Positions 53,156 through 63,281 of a DNA stretch of 64,000 bases are shown here, in pieces. Every line of letters begins with the position of its first letter. The first letter of the stretch is position 1. Made by a program: the position numbers and the translations under genes. The DNA comes from an uncultured Oscillospiraceae bacterium (lineage in GTDB: Bacteria > Bacillota > Clostridia > Oscillospirales > Oscillospiraceae). The notes beneath the pieces were generated by a model, which ran no database searches, was not told where the DNA came from, and saw only the letters and a list, made by a program, of their open reading frames with translations. The DNA is taken from positions 124,001 to 188,000 of the forward strand of contig CAKTOW010000002.1 in NCBI GenBank assembly GCA_934590325.1, read 5' to 3'.

Positions 53156-55567
53156 ATGGCGACCGTCGCTAAAGTGGCTGTACAGGCAGCCACTTATGCC
53201 ATAGACAAAGCCTATGACTATCTGGTGCCGGAGACGCTGGAGGCTCAAGTGGGCTGCCGTGTGCTGGTTCCCTTCGGCAGAGGGAACCGTCTCAGCGAGG
53301 CGGTGATCCTGTCCCAGCGGCAGGAGGTGCCGGACAAGCCCTTGAAGGCGGTGCGCTCCCTGCTGGACGAGGAGCCGATCCTCACGGAGCGGGAGCTGCG
53401 GCTGGTGCTGTGGATGACGCGGCGGTACTTCTGCACGTTCTATGACGCGCTGCACACCGTTCTGCCCGCCGCCGTGTGGTATCACTACCGCGAGAAGTGG
53501 ACGCTGGTGCAGCCGCCGTTGGAGCCCACCCGGCAGGAGACGGCGGTGTGCCGCCTTCTGGAGGACGGGCCGCTGACCACGGACAAGCTGCGGCAGGCGC
53601 TGGGCGACGATGTGGAGCCCATGCTGCGCCGCATGGCCAGGTCCGGCGCGCTGCGCTGCGAAAAAGAGCAGCGGCGCAAGGTGCAGGACAAGGTGGTGTT
53701 GTTCGTCCGCCTGGCGGTCTCCGGTGAGGAAGCGCTGGCGCTGGCCGGCAAGTCTGCGCGGCGCAGGGAAGCTGTGCAGTTTCTGACGCAGAACGGCGAG
53801 ACCGCCATGCACGATCTGCTGTACTTTACCGGTATATCCCGGCAGACGGTCAACGCCCTGGAAAGGCTGGGCGCGGTGACCTATCGGGAGCAGGAGGAGT
53901 ACCGTATCTCGCAGAAACAGTACGCTGTAAAGGCAGTACCATTGACACTGAACGACCAGCAGCAGCACGTGTGTGACGCACTGCTGGGGCAGATATGCGC
54001 CGGCGAGGCCGGTGTGACGCTGCTGCGGGGCGTTACCGGCAGCGGCAAGACCGTGGTGTATATCCGCCTGGCGCAGGAGCTGCTGCGACTGGGCAAGTCG
54101 GTGATGATACTGGTGCCGGAGATCGCGCTGACGCCCCAGATGATGGCGCGGTTCACCGCCTATTTCGGCCATGAGGTGGCGCTGCTGCACAGCGGCCTGC
54201 GGATGACCGAGCGGTACGACCAGTTCAAGCGTCTGCGCCGGGGCGAGGCACATATCGTGCTGGGGACCCGGTCAGCAGTGTTCGCACCGCTGGAAGACCT
54301 GGGACTGATCATCGTGGACGAGGAGCAGGAGGGCTCGTACCAGTCGGAAAACGCGCCCTGCTACCACGCCCGTGACATTGCAAAATACCGCTGCGCGCTG
54401 GAGGGCGCGCGGCTGCTCTTGGGCTCCGCCACCCCGACGGTGGAGACCTTCTACCACGCGCAGCAGGGGGATTACGACCTGCTGGAGCTGACGGAGCGGT
54501 ACAACCGGCAGGCGCTGCCGCGGGTGGTGACCGCCGACCTGCGGGAGGAGCTGCGGGCAGGACACAGCACCATCATTAGCCGTCCGCTGCAGGAGGAACT
54601 GACGAAGAATATCGCCGCCGGGGAGCAGAGCATTCTGTTCCTGAACCGCCGGGGCAGCAGCCGTCAGCTGTTGTGTCCCCAGTGCGGCTACGTGCCGGAG
54701 TGCCCCCGCTGCAGCGTATACCTGACATACCACAGCGCTAACGACCGCGTGATGTGCCACTACTGCGGATACTCACAGCGGGCGCCCCAGCGGTGCCCGG
54801 AGTGCGGCGGAACGCTGAAGCACATCGGCTTCGGTACCCAGCGCGTGGAGGAGGAGCTGCGTGAGCTGTTTCCCGGTACGGAGGTGCTGCGCATGGACGC
54901 CGACACCGTGTCCGTAGGACACGAGGCGCTGCTGCGGGAATTCGAGCAGCGGCGCATACCCATACTGCTGGGTACCCAGATGGTGGCCAAGGGGCTGGAT
55001 TTTGAGAATGTGACGTTGGTAGGCGTGCTCAGTGCGGACCTGTCCCTGTACGTGGACAACTACCGCGCCGCCGAGCGTACCTTCAACCTGCTGACGCAGG
55101 TGGTGGGACGCGCGGGGCGGGGCGAAAAGGCCGGGCGCGCCGTCATACAGACCTATACCCCGGCCAACGACGTGATACAGGCCGCCGCGGCGCAGGACTA
55201 CGACCGGTTTTACGGCGCGGAGGTGTCCCTGCGGAAGCTGCGCAGTGACCCGCCATTTGCCGACCAGTTTACCATTACCGTCACCGGGCAGGAGGAAACG
55301 CCTGTCCGTCAGGCTATCGAGCTGCTGCGGCAGGGCATCGACACGGCGGTGAGAAAGCCGCCCTACGATGCCATGGGGCTGCAGGTCATCGGCCCGGCGC
55401 CGGCGCCGGTGGTGAAGGTCAACGGCATCTACCGCTACCGCCTGATGGTGCTGGGACAGAACACGACCCCGGTGCGGGAACTGCTGGCGGGCTTTATGCG
55501 CGCCTTTACACAACGAAGCGAGAACCGCCGCCTGCACATCTACACAGACTGCGACAGGATGGATTAA
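53156..55567 (+). CDS. priA: Primosomal protein N' (replication restart helicase)
   Basis: The 803-residue superfamily 2 helicase reloads the replisome at stalled forks. It has the N-terminal DNA-binding domain, Walker A GVTGSGKT, IIVDEEQEGSYQ (motif II variant), and paired CxxC zinc motifs (CPQCGYVPECPRC, CHYCGYSQRAPQRCPECGG). It starts one base after the rpoZ stop. Confidence 0.97.
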   Translation: MATVAKVAVQAATYAIDKAYDYLVPETLEAQVGCRVLVPFGRGNRLSEAVILSQRQEVPDKPLKAVRSLLDEEPILTERELRLVLWMTRRYFCTFYDALHTVLPAAVWYHYREKWTLVQPPLEPTRQETAVCRLLEDGPLTTDKLRQALGDDVEPMLRRMARSGALRCEKEQRRKVQDKVVLFVRLAVSGEEALALAGKSARRREAVQFLTQNGETAMHDLLYFTGISRQTVNALERLGAVTYREQEEYRISQKQYAVKAVPLTLNDQQQHVCDALLGQICAGEAGVTLLRGVTGSGKTVVYIRLAQELLRLGKSVMILVPEIALTPQMMARFTAYFGHEVALLHSGLRMTERYDQFKRLRRGEAHIVLGTRSAVFAPLEDLGLIIVDEEQEGSYQSENAPCYHARDIAKYRCALEGARLLLGSATPTVETFYHAQQGDYDLLELTERYNRQALPRVVTADLREELRAGHSTIISRPLQEELTKNIAAGEQSILFLNRRGSSRQLLCPQCGYVPECPRCSVYLTYHSANDRVMCHYCGYSQRAPQRCPECGGTLKHIGFGTQRVEEELRELFPGTEVLRMDADTVSVGHEALLREFEQRRIPILLGTQMVAKGLDFENVTLVGVLSADLSLYVDNYRAAERTFNLLTQVVGRAGRGEKAGRAVIQTYTPANDVIQAAAAQDYDRFYGAEVSLRKLRSDPPFADQFTITVTGQEETPVRQAIELLRQGIDTAVRKPPYDAMGLQVIGPAPAPVVKVNGIYRYRLMVLGQNTTPVRELLAGFMRAFTQRSENRRLHIYTDCDRMD

Positions 55568-55591
55568 TCTGAGGATAAAGAGGTAATTACT

Positions 55592-56116
55592 ATGGCTTTA
55601 CGGAAGATCGCCCTGCAGGGCGAGGAATGTTTGGAGAAGGTCTGCCGCCCTGTTACCGATTTCAACAGCCGTCTGCATACTCTGCTGGACGATATGGCCG
55701 ACACGCTGGAGGAGTCCGGCGGCGTGGGTCTGGCCGCGCCCCAGGTGGGCGTGCTGCGCCGCGCCTGCGTGGTGCTGGACGAGGACGATCAGCTGATCGA
55801 GCTCATCAATCCGGAAATCATCCGGACCGAGGGGGAGCAGACCGGCCTGGAGGGCTGCTTGAGCGTCCCCGGAAAATACGGCGTGGTCACGCGCCCCGAG
55901 GTGGTGCGCGTCCGCGCACAGGATCGGGACGGCAACTGGTTCGAGGTGGAGGACGAGGGGCTGACCGCCCGGTGCTTCTGCCACGAGATCGAGCATCTGG
56001 ACGGCCATCTGTTCGTGGAGCACACCGACCATCTGATGGAGGGTGAGGAGCTGCAAAGATGGCTGGAGGAGCACGCCGACGAGTACGAGATCGAGGAAAA
56101 CGAGGACGGAGAATAA
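55592..56116 (+). CDS. def: Peptide deformylase
   Basis: The 174-residue metalloenzyme removes N-formyl groups from nascent proteins. The motifs are GVGLAAPQVG, EGCLSVPGKYG (metal Cys) and CHEIEHLDGHLF (HExxH). The third motif usually begins QHEIDHL, and here a Cys replaces the Gln. Its stop shares one base with the fmt start (TAATG). Confidence 0.96.
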   Translation: MALRKIALQGEECLEKVCRPVTDFNSRLHTLLDDMADTLEESGGVGLAAPQVGVLRRACVVLDEDDQLIELINPEIIRTEGEQTGLEGCLSVPGKYGVVTRPEVVRVRAQDRDGNWFEVEDEGLTARCFCHEIEHLDGHLFVEHTDHLMEGEELQRWLEEHADEYEIEENEDGE

Positions 56117-57036
56117 TGCGTATACTGTTCATGGGCACGCCGGATTTCGCCGTGGCGTCCCTCAAGCGGCTGGTGGAGGACGGGCACGAGGTCTGCGGCG
56201 TCTTTACCCAGCCGGATAAACCGAAAAACCGCGGAATGAAGCTTATCGCACCGCCTGTAAAGGAATATGCGTTGACACAGGATATACCGGTGTACCAGCC
56301 CTTGAAGATGAAGGACGGCACCGCGCTGGAGCTGGTGCGCTCCCTGAATCCGGAGCTTATCGTGGTGGCGGCCTATGGCCGCATCCTGCCGGAGGACATT
56401 CTGAACACGCCGAAGTATGGCTCCATTAATGTCCATTCCTCTATTCTGCCCAAGTACCGCGGCGCAGCGCCCATCAACTGGGCGATACTCAACGGCGACG
56501 CGGTGACGGGCGTTTCCATCATGTATATGGCCAAGGAACTGGACGCGGGCGATGTGATACTGTGCAAGGAAACGGCCATCGACCCGGACGAGGACGCCGT
56601 GGCGCTGACGGCGCGGCTGGCGGAGCTGGGCGCAGAGGCGCTGAGCGAGGCCATCGTGCAGATTGAGAGCGGCACCGCGCACCGGACGGTGCAGGATCAT
56701 GCTGCGCATACCTACGCGCCCATGCTGGATAAAAGCCTGTCGCCGCTGGACTTTTCCAAGACGGCGCGGCAGCTGCACGATCAGGTGCGGGGTCTGGTAC
56801 CCTGGCCCGGCGCCACTATGGTGCTGGCGGGGAAGCCGGTGAAGGTACACCGCACCGCCGTGGGGGAGGAGACCTCCGCCCCGGCGGGGAGCGTTGTCAC
56901 GGCGGATAAGACGGGTCTGGCCATCGCCTGCGGCGACGGCCGGTGCCTGCAAATCTTAGAGTTACAGGGTGAGGGCGGCAAGCGCATGGCGGCGGCGGAT
57001 TATCTGCGCGGCCATCCGGTGCCGCTGGGGCTGTGA
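56116..57036 (+). CDS. fmt: Methionyl-tRNA formyltransferase
   Basis: The 306-residue protein begins MRILFMGTPDFAVASLKRLV. It carries the formyl-THF site with INVHSSILPKYRGAAPINW and MYMAKELDAGDV. The C-terminal OB-like domain binds initiator tRNA. ATG 56116 overlaps the def stop by one base. The def-fmt-rsmB order is standard. Confidence 0.97.
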   Translation: MRILFMGTPDFAVASLKRLVEDGHEVCGVFTQPDKPKNRGMKLIAPPVKEYALTQDIPVYQPLKMKDGTALELVRSLNPELIVVAAYGRILPEDILNTPKYGSINVHSSILPKYRGAAPINWAILNGDAVTGVSIMYMAKELDAGDVILCKETAIDPDEDAVALTARLAELGAEALSEAIVQIESGTAHRTVQDHAAHTYAPMLDKSLSPLDFSKTARQLHDQVRGLVPWPGATMVLAGKPVKVHRTAVGEETSAPAGSVVTADKTGLAIACGDGRCLQILELQGEGGKRMAAADYLRGHPVPLGL

Positions 57037-58352
57037 CGCCCCGCGACGCCGCGCTGGAGGCTCTGCTGCAAATGGAGCGCAGGGGCGCGTGGTCTGACGG
57101 CAGCTTGAAGCGCATTACGGCGCAGGCAGGGCTGGACGGGCGCGACGCGGCGCTGTGTACGCGGCTGACCTACGGCGTGGTGCAGAATCGGACGCTGCTG
57201 GATCACTACATCGACAGCTGGTGCAGCCAGAGGGCAGTGCGGTTGGAGCCGGTGGTGGCCGGTGTGCTGCGGCTGGGCATCTATCAGATATTGTTCATGG
57301 ATAAGGTACCCGACCGGGCGGCCGTCCACGAAACGGTGGAGCTGGTGAAGCGGCACGGCAAGAGCCGCGCCGCGGGGATAGTAAACGCCGTGCTGCGGAA
57401 ATGTGCGGCAAGTAAAAACGCTTTACCGCCGCTGCCGCACAAGGGCGCGGCGGAACGACTGACCGTGCAGTACAGCCACCCCAGGTGGCTGGTAGAGCGG
57501 CTGACGGCGCTGGTGGGCGAGCAGGAGACAGAGGCTTTCCTGCGTCTGGACAACAAGCCGGTGCCTACGGCCATACAGACCAACACGCTGAAGACCACAC
57601 CTGACGCGCTGGCGGAAGAGCTGCGCGCGGCAGGCGTCGAACTGCGGGTGCACCCGTGGTTGGAGGGATGCTTTGAGGTGACCGGCACCGGTGATCTGGA
57701 GCGCCTGCCCGCCTTTGCGGAAGGGCGCTGCACGGTGCAGGATGCAGCGGCGCGGCTGGCGGCGATGGTGACGGGGGCGCGGAAGGGCGACCGGGTGCTG
57801 GACGTATGCGCCGCGCCGGGGGGAAAGTCCTTCGCCATGGCGATGCAGATGGAGGATCAGGGGGAGATACGCTCCTGCGACATCCATCCCCACAAATTGA
57901 AGCTGATCGAGAGCGGTGCGGCGCGGCTGGGCATTACCTCCGTGCGGACGGCTCTTGCCGACGGGCGGGAACGCCACGCGGCATGGACGGGACAGGCGGA
58001 TGTGGTGCTGGCGGACGTGCCCTGCTCCGGGCTGGGCATTATCCGAAAGAAGCCGGACATACGCTGGAAGGATCCCGCGCCGCTGGCGCAGCTGCCGCCC
58101 ATACAGAGCGCCATCCTGGACAATGCGGCCGGGTATGTACGTCCCGGCGGCGTGCTGGTGTACTCCACCTGCACGGTGCTTCCGGAGGAAAACAGCGGCG
58201 TGGCGGAGACATTTCTGGCCGCGCACCCGGAATTTACGAAAGAGGAATTTACCCTGCCGGGCATCGGCAAATGTGACGGCGACGTGACGCTGTGGCCGCA
58301 AAGACACGGCACAGACGGCTTTTACATCTGCCGCATGCGGCGCAGGGGATAA
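57033..58352 (+). CDS. rsmB: 16S rRNA (cytosine-967-C5)-methyltransferase
   Basis: The 439-residue enzyme has an N-terminal NusB-like RNA-binding domain and a C-terminal Rossmann methyltransferase with SAM motif VLDVCAAPGGKSFAM, catalytic VPCSGLGIIRKKPDIRW and YSTCTV. GTG 57033 overlaps the fmt stop (GTGA). Confidence 0.95.
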   Translation: MTPRDAALEALLQMERRGAWSDGSLKRITAQAGLDGRDAALCTRLTYGVVQNRTLLDHYIDSWCSQRAVRLEPVVAGVLRLGIYQILFMDKVPDRAAVHETVELVKRHGKSRAAGIVNAVLRKCAASKNALPPLPHKGAAERLTVQYSHPRWLVERLTALVGEQETEAFLRLDNKPVPTAIQTNTLKTTPDALAEELRAAGVELRVHPWLEGCFEVTGTGDLERLPAFAEGRCTVQDAAARLAAMVTGARKGDRVLDVCAAPGGKSFAMAMQMEDQGEIRSCDIHPHKLKLIESGAARLGITSVRTALADGRERHAAWTGQADVVLADVPCSGLGIIRKKPDIRWKDPAPLAQLPPIQSAILDNAAGYVRPGGVLVYSTCTVLPEENSGVAETFLAAHPEFTKEEFTLPGIGKCDGDVTLWPQRHGTDGFYICRMRRRG

Positions 58353-58369
58353 CAGCAGGGAGCGAGACT

Positions 58370-59401
58370 ATGACCGACATCAAATCCATGACCGAGAGCG
58401 AGTTGACCTCCTTTTTCAGGGGAATGGGCCAGCCGGGATTCCGGGCGCGGCAGGTGTTCACCTGGCTGCACCGGGGCGTTCGCTCCTTCGACGAGATGAC
58501 AGACCTCTCCAAGCCGCTGCGCGCACAGCTGGCGGAGACATGCTGCATCACCGCGCCTACGGTGGCGCGAAAGCAGACGTCCAGACTGGACGGCACCATC
58601 AAGTACCTGTGGGAGCTGGCCGACGGCAACTGTATCGAGACCGTTCTGATGCAGTACCACCACGGCAACACCGTGTGCATCTCGTCCCAGGTGGGCTGCC
58701 GCATGGGCTGTGCCTTCTGTGCCAGCACCATCGCGGGAAAGGTGCGGGATCTGCGCCCCTCGGAGCTGCTGGATCAGGTGCTTTTCACCCAGCTGGACAG
58801 CGGACTGCCCGTGTCCAACATCGTGCTGATGGGCATTGGCGAGCCGCTGGACAACATGGACAACGTGCTGCGGTTTCTGGAGCTGGTAAACAGCCCCAAC
58901 GGGCTGAACATCGGTATGCGGCACATCAGCCTGTCCACCTGCGGCGTGGTGCCGGGGATCGACGCGCTGGCGGAGAAGCAGCTGCAGCTGACGCTGTCGG
59001 TGTCGCTCCACGCGCCGGACAGCGAGACGCGGAGCCGCATTATGCCGGTGAACCGCGCGTATGATGTGGAGACGCTGTTTGCCGCCTGCCACCGGTATTT
59101 CCAGAAGACCGGGCGGCGGATCAGCTTTGAATATGCCATGATCGACGGCGTAAACGACCATGATTGGCAGGCAGAGCTGATCGCAAGGAAGCTGAAGGGT
59201 ATGCCGGGGCACGTAAATCTGATTCCGCTGAACGACGTGGTGGAGAGCCCCTACAAGCCCAGCAAACGGGTGGGAGCCTTCCAGCAGAAGCTGGAAAGCC
59301 TCGGCGTGACCGCCACCGTCCGCAGGAGCCTCGGCGGGGACATTGACGCGTCCTGCGGGCAGCTGAGACGGAAAGAAATGATGGAAAAAGGACAACTGTA
59401 A
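58370..59401 (+). CDS. rlmN: Dual-specificity 23S rRNA/tRNA A2 methyltransferase RlmN
   Basis: The 343-residue radical SAM enzyme methylates A2503 of 23S rRNA and A37 of some tRNAs. The cluster motif is CRMGCAFC. SNIVLMGIGEPLDNMDN and the mobile C-terminal Cys region (DIDASCGQL) are present. ATG 58370 (MTDIKSMTESEL) has GGGAGCGAG upstream. Confidence 0.97.
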   Translation: MTDIKSMTESELTSFFRGMGQPGFRARQVFTWLHRGVRSFDEMTDLSKPLRAQLAETCCITAPTVARKQTSRLDGTIKYLWELADGNCIETVLMQYHHGNTVCISSQVGCRMGCAFCASTIAGKVRDLRPSELLDQVLFTQLDSGLPVSNIVLMGIGEPLDNMDNVLRFLELVNSPNGLNIGMRHISLSTCGVVPGIDALAEKQLQLTLSVSLHAPDSETRSRIMPVNRAYDVETLFAACHRYFQKTGRRISFEYAMIDGVNDHDWQAELIARKLKGMPGHVNLIPLNDVVESPYKPSKRVGAFQQKLESLGVTATVRRSLGGDIDASCGQLRRKEMMEKGQL

Positions 59402-59438
59402 TGGTATAAACCTTTACAGGGCAAAAGGATGTGATAAC

Positions 59439-60179
59439 GTGAAAATGTGGGGTATCACCAACACCGGTCTGGTGCGTAGTGAGAACCAGGACGCCTATGC
59501 GGTGTTCGAGACGGGGGTATTTCATGGGGCGGTGGTCTGCGACGGCATGGGCGGCACCAGCGGCGGACAGGTGGCAAGTGCCATCGCTGTCTCACGCTTT
59601 GAAAAGGAGCTGTGCGCCGCCCTGCGGGACGACATGACCGTTGAGCAGGTGCGCCAGGCCATGCTCAGTGCCATCGCCTGCGCCAACGACGACATTCGGC
59701 AGGAGGCGGCGCGAAACAGCGACTATCAGCACATGGGGACGACCCTCGTGTGCGCGGTGACGACGCCGGAATGGGCGATGATCGGCAATATCGGCGACAG
59801 CCGTGCCTACCACATTACGGCGGAGGGGATATTCCAGATCTCGCGGGATCATTCGGTGGTGGAGAGTATGGTGGCGAAGGGCGATCTGACGCCGTTGGAG
59901 GCGCGGACGCACCCCAACCGCAACCTTATCACGAGGGCACTGGGTCCGGACATCCACGCCAAGGCGGATACCTTTGAGCTGACATGGCACAGGGACGAGT
60001 TCCTGCTGCTGTGCTCCGACGGGCTGGTGAACACCGTATCGGATCAGGAGATGCTCTTTGAGGTGCTCCACGACGGGGACGTGAACGAGTGTCTCGACCA
60101 CATGCTGCAAATATCGCTTCAGCGCGGCGCACCGGACAATATCACGGCGGTGCTGCTGCTGAACGGGGAAGGGAGATGA
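59439..60179 (+). CDS. prpC: PP2C-family Ser/Thr phosphatase (PrpC/Stp)
   Basis: The 246-residue metal-dependent phosphatase has the motifs VRSENQDAYAVF, CDGMGGTSGG (metal Asp), IGNIGDSRAY and LLLCSDGLVN. It reverses PrkC phosphorylation and lies 4 bases upstream of prkC. GTG 59439 follows AAAAGGATGTGATAAC. Confidence 0.95.
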   Translation: MKMWGITNTGLVRSENQDAYAVFETGVFHGAVVCDGMGGTSGGQVASAIAVSRFEKELCAALRDDMTVEQVRQAMLSAIACANDDIRQEAARNSDYQHMGTTLVCAVTTPEWAMIGNIGDSRAYHITAEGIFQISRDHSVVESMVAKGDLTPLEARTHPNRNLITRALGPDIHAKADTFELTWHRDEFLLLCSDGLVNTVSDQEMLFEVLHDGDVNECLDHMLQISLQRGAPDNITAVLLLNGEGR

Positions 60180-60183
60180 CCAC

Positions 60184-62145
60184 ATGGATCAGTACATCGG
60201 AAAAATGCTGGACGACCGCTATGAGATACTGGAGCTGATCGGCTCCGGCGGCATGGCGAACGTCTATAAGGCACGGTGCCACCGGCTCAACCGCCTTGTG
60301 GCCATCAAGATATTGAAAAGCGATCTGGCGGACAACGCCGATTTCCGCCGCCGGTTCCACGACGAGTCCCAGGCGGTGGCACAGCTGAGCCACGCCAACA
60401 TCGTGTCGGTCTACGACGTGTCCACCAACCCGGATTTGGAGTACATCGTCATGGAGCTGATTGACGGCATTACGCTGAAGCAGTACATGGAGCGGCGCGG
60501 ACGCATGGACTGGCGGGAGTCGCTGCATTTCATCACGCAGATCATGCGGGGACTGAGCCACGCCCACAGCCGCGGTATCATCCACCGGGACATCAAGCCC
60601 CAGAACATCATGGTGCTGCGGGACGGAAGCGTGAAGGTGGCCGATTTCGGCATCGCGTGCCTGGCCAATGCGGGCCAGACGCTGACCCAGGAGGCGCTGG
60701 GCTCGGTGCACTATATCTCACCGGAGCAGGCGAGGGGTGACCGCATCGATGCCCGCTCGGACATCTATTCCGCCGGTGTGGTGCTGTATGAGATGCTCAC
60801 CGGACGTCTGCCCTTCGAGGGCGACAGCGCTGTGTCCGTGGCCATCCAGCACCTGAGCTCCGTGCCCCTAGCGCCCCGTGACATCGACCCCAGTATCCCG
60901 GAGCCGCTGGAGCTGATATGCATGAAGGCGATGAACAGCGACCCCAACAAGCGGTACGCCTCGGCGGACGCCATGATCGAGGACCTGGAGAAGTTCCGCC
61001 GGGATCCCTCCGTGGATATGGACTATATCCGGCAGGAGCTGTCGGCACCCGCCGCCACCAGCGAGCCCACCATGCCCATTCCCACGGCGCAGGTGGCCTC
61101 CGCCGTGAAGAAGCACACGGGAGAGCTGCGCAGAGAAGAAACAGACGAGGACGACGAGTCGCCCCGCATGGACAAGAAGTCCATCGGCATCATCGCGGGT
61201 ATCTTCGCCGCGGCGGTACTGCTGGTGATACTGCTGTTCAAGCTGATACTGGGCGATTTCGGCCCCGCGGGCAGCAATAAGAGTTACCCCGTGCCGGATG
61301 TTCGCGGCAAGACCGTGGAAGAGGCACAGGAAATGGATGGTGTCAAGGACATCTTCCACATCGAGGTGCTGGGCACACGGGTGACTTCCGACTATGAGCC
61401 GGGACAGATCGTGGAGCAGGACCCCGCGGCGGGACGCACCAGGAAGAGCAACCTGTTCATCCAAGTCTACGTGGCGGAGGCACCGGCACAGGTACTGATG
61501 AAGGACCTGGTGGGCATGGAGTACCGGCAGGCGCGGGTGTTCCTGACCGACCTGGGCCTGAACCTGAAGATCGAGAGCAGGGAGGAGTCCTCCGACAAAT
61601 ATGGTGCCAACGCGGTCATCCGCACGGAACCGGCGGCGGACGAGCCGCTGACCGCCGGGCAAACCGTGGTCATCTATTACAGCACCGGACCGGAGTCGGT
61701 GACGGTGCCTACGTTCACCGGACAGGACATCGCCAACGCGGTGAAGAATGCCCAGGACCTGGGCCTTACCGTGGGCGAGATCACCTATGACGCCTTTAAC
61801 TTCGCGCCTCAGGGTCAGGTGATCGAACAGAGCATCGAGCCCACCAGCGAGGTGCCCGGCGGTACGAAGATCAACTTCACGGTCAGCGGCACCAGGAACG
61901 GCGGCGACGCCGAGATGTCCAAAGTGGTGGAATTCAGTATGCCAACAGACATGGAGGGGATGCTGAAGGTGGAGTTCGAGCAGGACGGCGCCATCCTGGA
62001 CAGCCAGTATCTCAGCGCGTCACTGGGTAAGGTGACCTACACCTTTACCGGTAAGGCCGGGACTACCTCGTATGTGTGCGCGTACTTTACCAGCCTGAAT
62101 ACGGAAGCCACCAAGGTCAGCGCCATCCAGGAGATAAGCTTTTGA
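60184..62145 (+). CDS. prkC: PASTA-domain Ser/Thr protein kinase PrkC
   Basis: The 653-residue protein has an N-terminal Hanks-type kinase with GSGGMANVYKA (P-loop), VAIKILK, HRDIKPQN (catalytic loop) and DFGIA. One membrane helix lies at about residues 338-358 (SIGIIAGIFAAAVLLVILLF). Three extracellular PASTA repeats follow (starting PVPDVRGKTVEEA, VLMKDLVGMEYRQA and VTVPTFTGQDIANA) with a C-terminal extension. It senses muropeptides and regulates germination and wall growth. Its stop overlaps the rsgA start (TTGA). Confidence 0.97.
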   Translation: MDQYIGKMLDDRYEILELIGSGGMANVYKARCHRLNRLVAIKILKSDLADNADFRRRFHDESQAVAQLSHANIVSVYDVSTNPDLEYIVMELIDGITLKQYMERRGRMDWRESLHFITQIMRGLSHAHSRGIIHRDIKPQNIMVLRDGSVKVADFGIACLANAGQTLTQEALGSVHYISPEQARGDRIDARSDIYSAGVVLYEMLTGRLPFEGDSAVSVAIQHLSSVPLAPRDIDPSIPEPLELICMKAMNSDPNKRYASADAMIEDLEKFRRDPSVDMDYIRQELSAPAATSEPTMPIPTAQVASAVKKHTGELRREETDEDDESPRMDKKSIGIIAGIFAAAVLLVILLFKLILGDFGPAGSNKSYPVPDVRGKTVEEAQEMDGVKDIFHIEVLGTRVTSDYEPGQIVEQDPAAGRTRKSNLFIQVYVAEAPAQVLMKDLVGMEYRQARVFLTDLGLNLKIESREESSDKYGANAVIRTEPAADEPLTAGQTVVIYYSTGPESVTVPTFTGQDIANAVKNAQDLGLTVGEITYDAFNFAPQGQVIEQSIEPTSEVPGGTKINFTVSGTRNGGDAEMSKVVEFSMPTDMEGMLKVEFEQDGAILDSQYLSASLGKVTYTFTGKAGTTSYVCAYFTSLNTEATKVSAIQEISF

Positions 62146-63023
62146 GCCGGGGGCGTATTGAGAAGGCCCTCAGCGGGTTCTATTACGTGAATACCGGGAC
62201 GGAAACGCTCCAGTGCCGCGCGCGGGGAAAATTCCGCCGGGAAGGGCTCAGCCCGCTGGTAGGCGACTGGGTACAGGTGCGGGAGCTGGGCGGCGGCGAG
62301 GGCTTTGTGGAGTCCGTGGAGCCGCGGAGGAACGTGTTCTCCCGCCCGGCCGCGGCCAACATCGACCAGCTGGTGATACTGGCCTCTGCGGCCATCCCGG
62401 TGACGGAGCCGTATCTGATCGACCGCATAGCGGCCATCGCCGCGCTGAAGGGCTGCGATGTGCTGGTGTGCCTGAACAAGTGCGACCTTGACCCGGCGGA
62501 GGAACTGTACGGCATATACAGCCGTTCGGCCATCCCGGTGCTGCGCATAAGCGCCGAGAATGGTGAGGGGCTGAACGCGCTGCGGCAGGCCATCGACGGG
62601 AAGCTGAACGCCTTCACCGGCAACTCCGGCGTGGGAAAGTCCAGCGTGCTGAATGCGCTACTGCCGGAGCTGCATCTGCCGGTGGGGGAGGTCAGCAAGG
62701 CGTTGGGACGCGGACGGCACACCACCCGCCATGTGGAGCTTTTCCCGCTGGGCGGTGGGACGTACGTGATCGACACGCCGGGCTTTTCCTCTTTTGATAC
62801 GGAGGAGATGGACCTGGAGCTGAAGCAGCACCTGCCGGAGACCTTCCCCGAGTTCGCCCCTTATGTGGGCGAGTGCCGGTTCACCGGCTGCACCCACACC
62901 AAAGAGAAGGGCTGCCGTGTACTGCAGGCGGTGAAGGACGGCGACATTCCCATCAGCCGCCACAAGAGCTACCTGCGGCTGTTTGACGAGTTGAAGGACG
63001 TGCAGGCATGGCAGAAGAAGTGA
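62142..63023 (+). CDS. rsgA: Small-subunit biogenesis GTPase RsgA (CpgA)
   Basis: The 293-residue circularly permuted GTPase for 30S maturation has an N-terminal OB fold, G4 CLNKCDL, G1 GNSGVGKSSVL, G3 DTPGFSSF and the zinc finger CRFTGCTHTKEKGC. The start is TTG 62142, 7 bases after CAGGAGA and overlapping the prkC stop; no ATG or GTG fits. The prpC-prkC-rsgA order is as in Bacillus. Confidence 0.96.
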   Translation: MSRGRIEKALSGFYYVNTGTETLQCRARGKFRREGLSPLVGDWVQVRELGGGEGFVESVEPRRNVFSRPAAANIDQLVILASAAIPVTEPYLIDRIAAIAALKGCDVLVCLNKCDLDPAEELYGIYSRSAIPVLRISAENGEGLNALRQAIDGKLNAFTGNSGVGKSSVLNALLPELHLPVGEVSKALGRGRHTTRHVELFPLGGGTYVIDTPGFSSFDTEEMDLELKQHLPETFPEFAPYVGECRFTGCTHTKEKGCRVLQAVKDGDIPISRHKSYLRLFDELKDVQAWQKK

Positions 63024-63032
63024 ATATGTGAA

Positions 63033-63058
63033 AGCACCCGCTGCGGCGGGTGCTTTTT
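63033..63058 (+). terminator. Terminator after rsgA
   Basis: AGCACCCGC TGCG GCGGGTGCT is followed by TTTT. Confidence 0.85.
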
Positions 63059-63118
63059 CTGTGGAGGACGCACCCGCGCGGCACCGGCTCATATACTGGA
63101 ACAGGGGAGGGATATACC

Positions 63119-63277
63119 GTGAGGAGAGGAGGCGGCTGCTGTTTTCTGGGGATATGTTCGCTGGCGCTGGGTCTGGGCATCCTGATCGCCGCCGTGTTCC
63201 CGGTGGGGTGCCTGATGTTCCTGGTGGCGTTCTTACTGATCGCCTGCGGCATCGCGTGTGTAAGGGATAGGAGGTAA
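63119..63277 (+). CDS. Small membrane protein, 52 aa
   Basis: GTG 63119 follows GGGGAGGGATATACC. The product is almost entirely hydrophobic, with two helices (CCFLGICSLALGLGILIAAV and GCLMFLVAFLLIACGIA) separated by a short loop and ending CVRDRR. It is Cys-rich (six Cys in 52 residues). No family recognised. It sits between rsgA and the SpoVM-like gene, so a sporulation link is possible but unproven. Confidence 0.6.
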   Translation: MRRGGGCCFLGICSLALGLGILIAAVFPVGCLMFLVAFLLIACGIACVRDRR

Positions 63278-63281
63278 GTGT

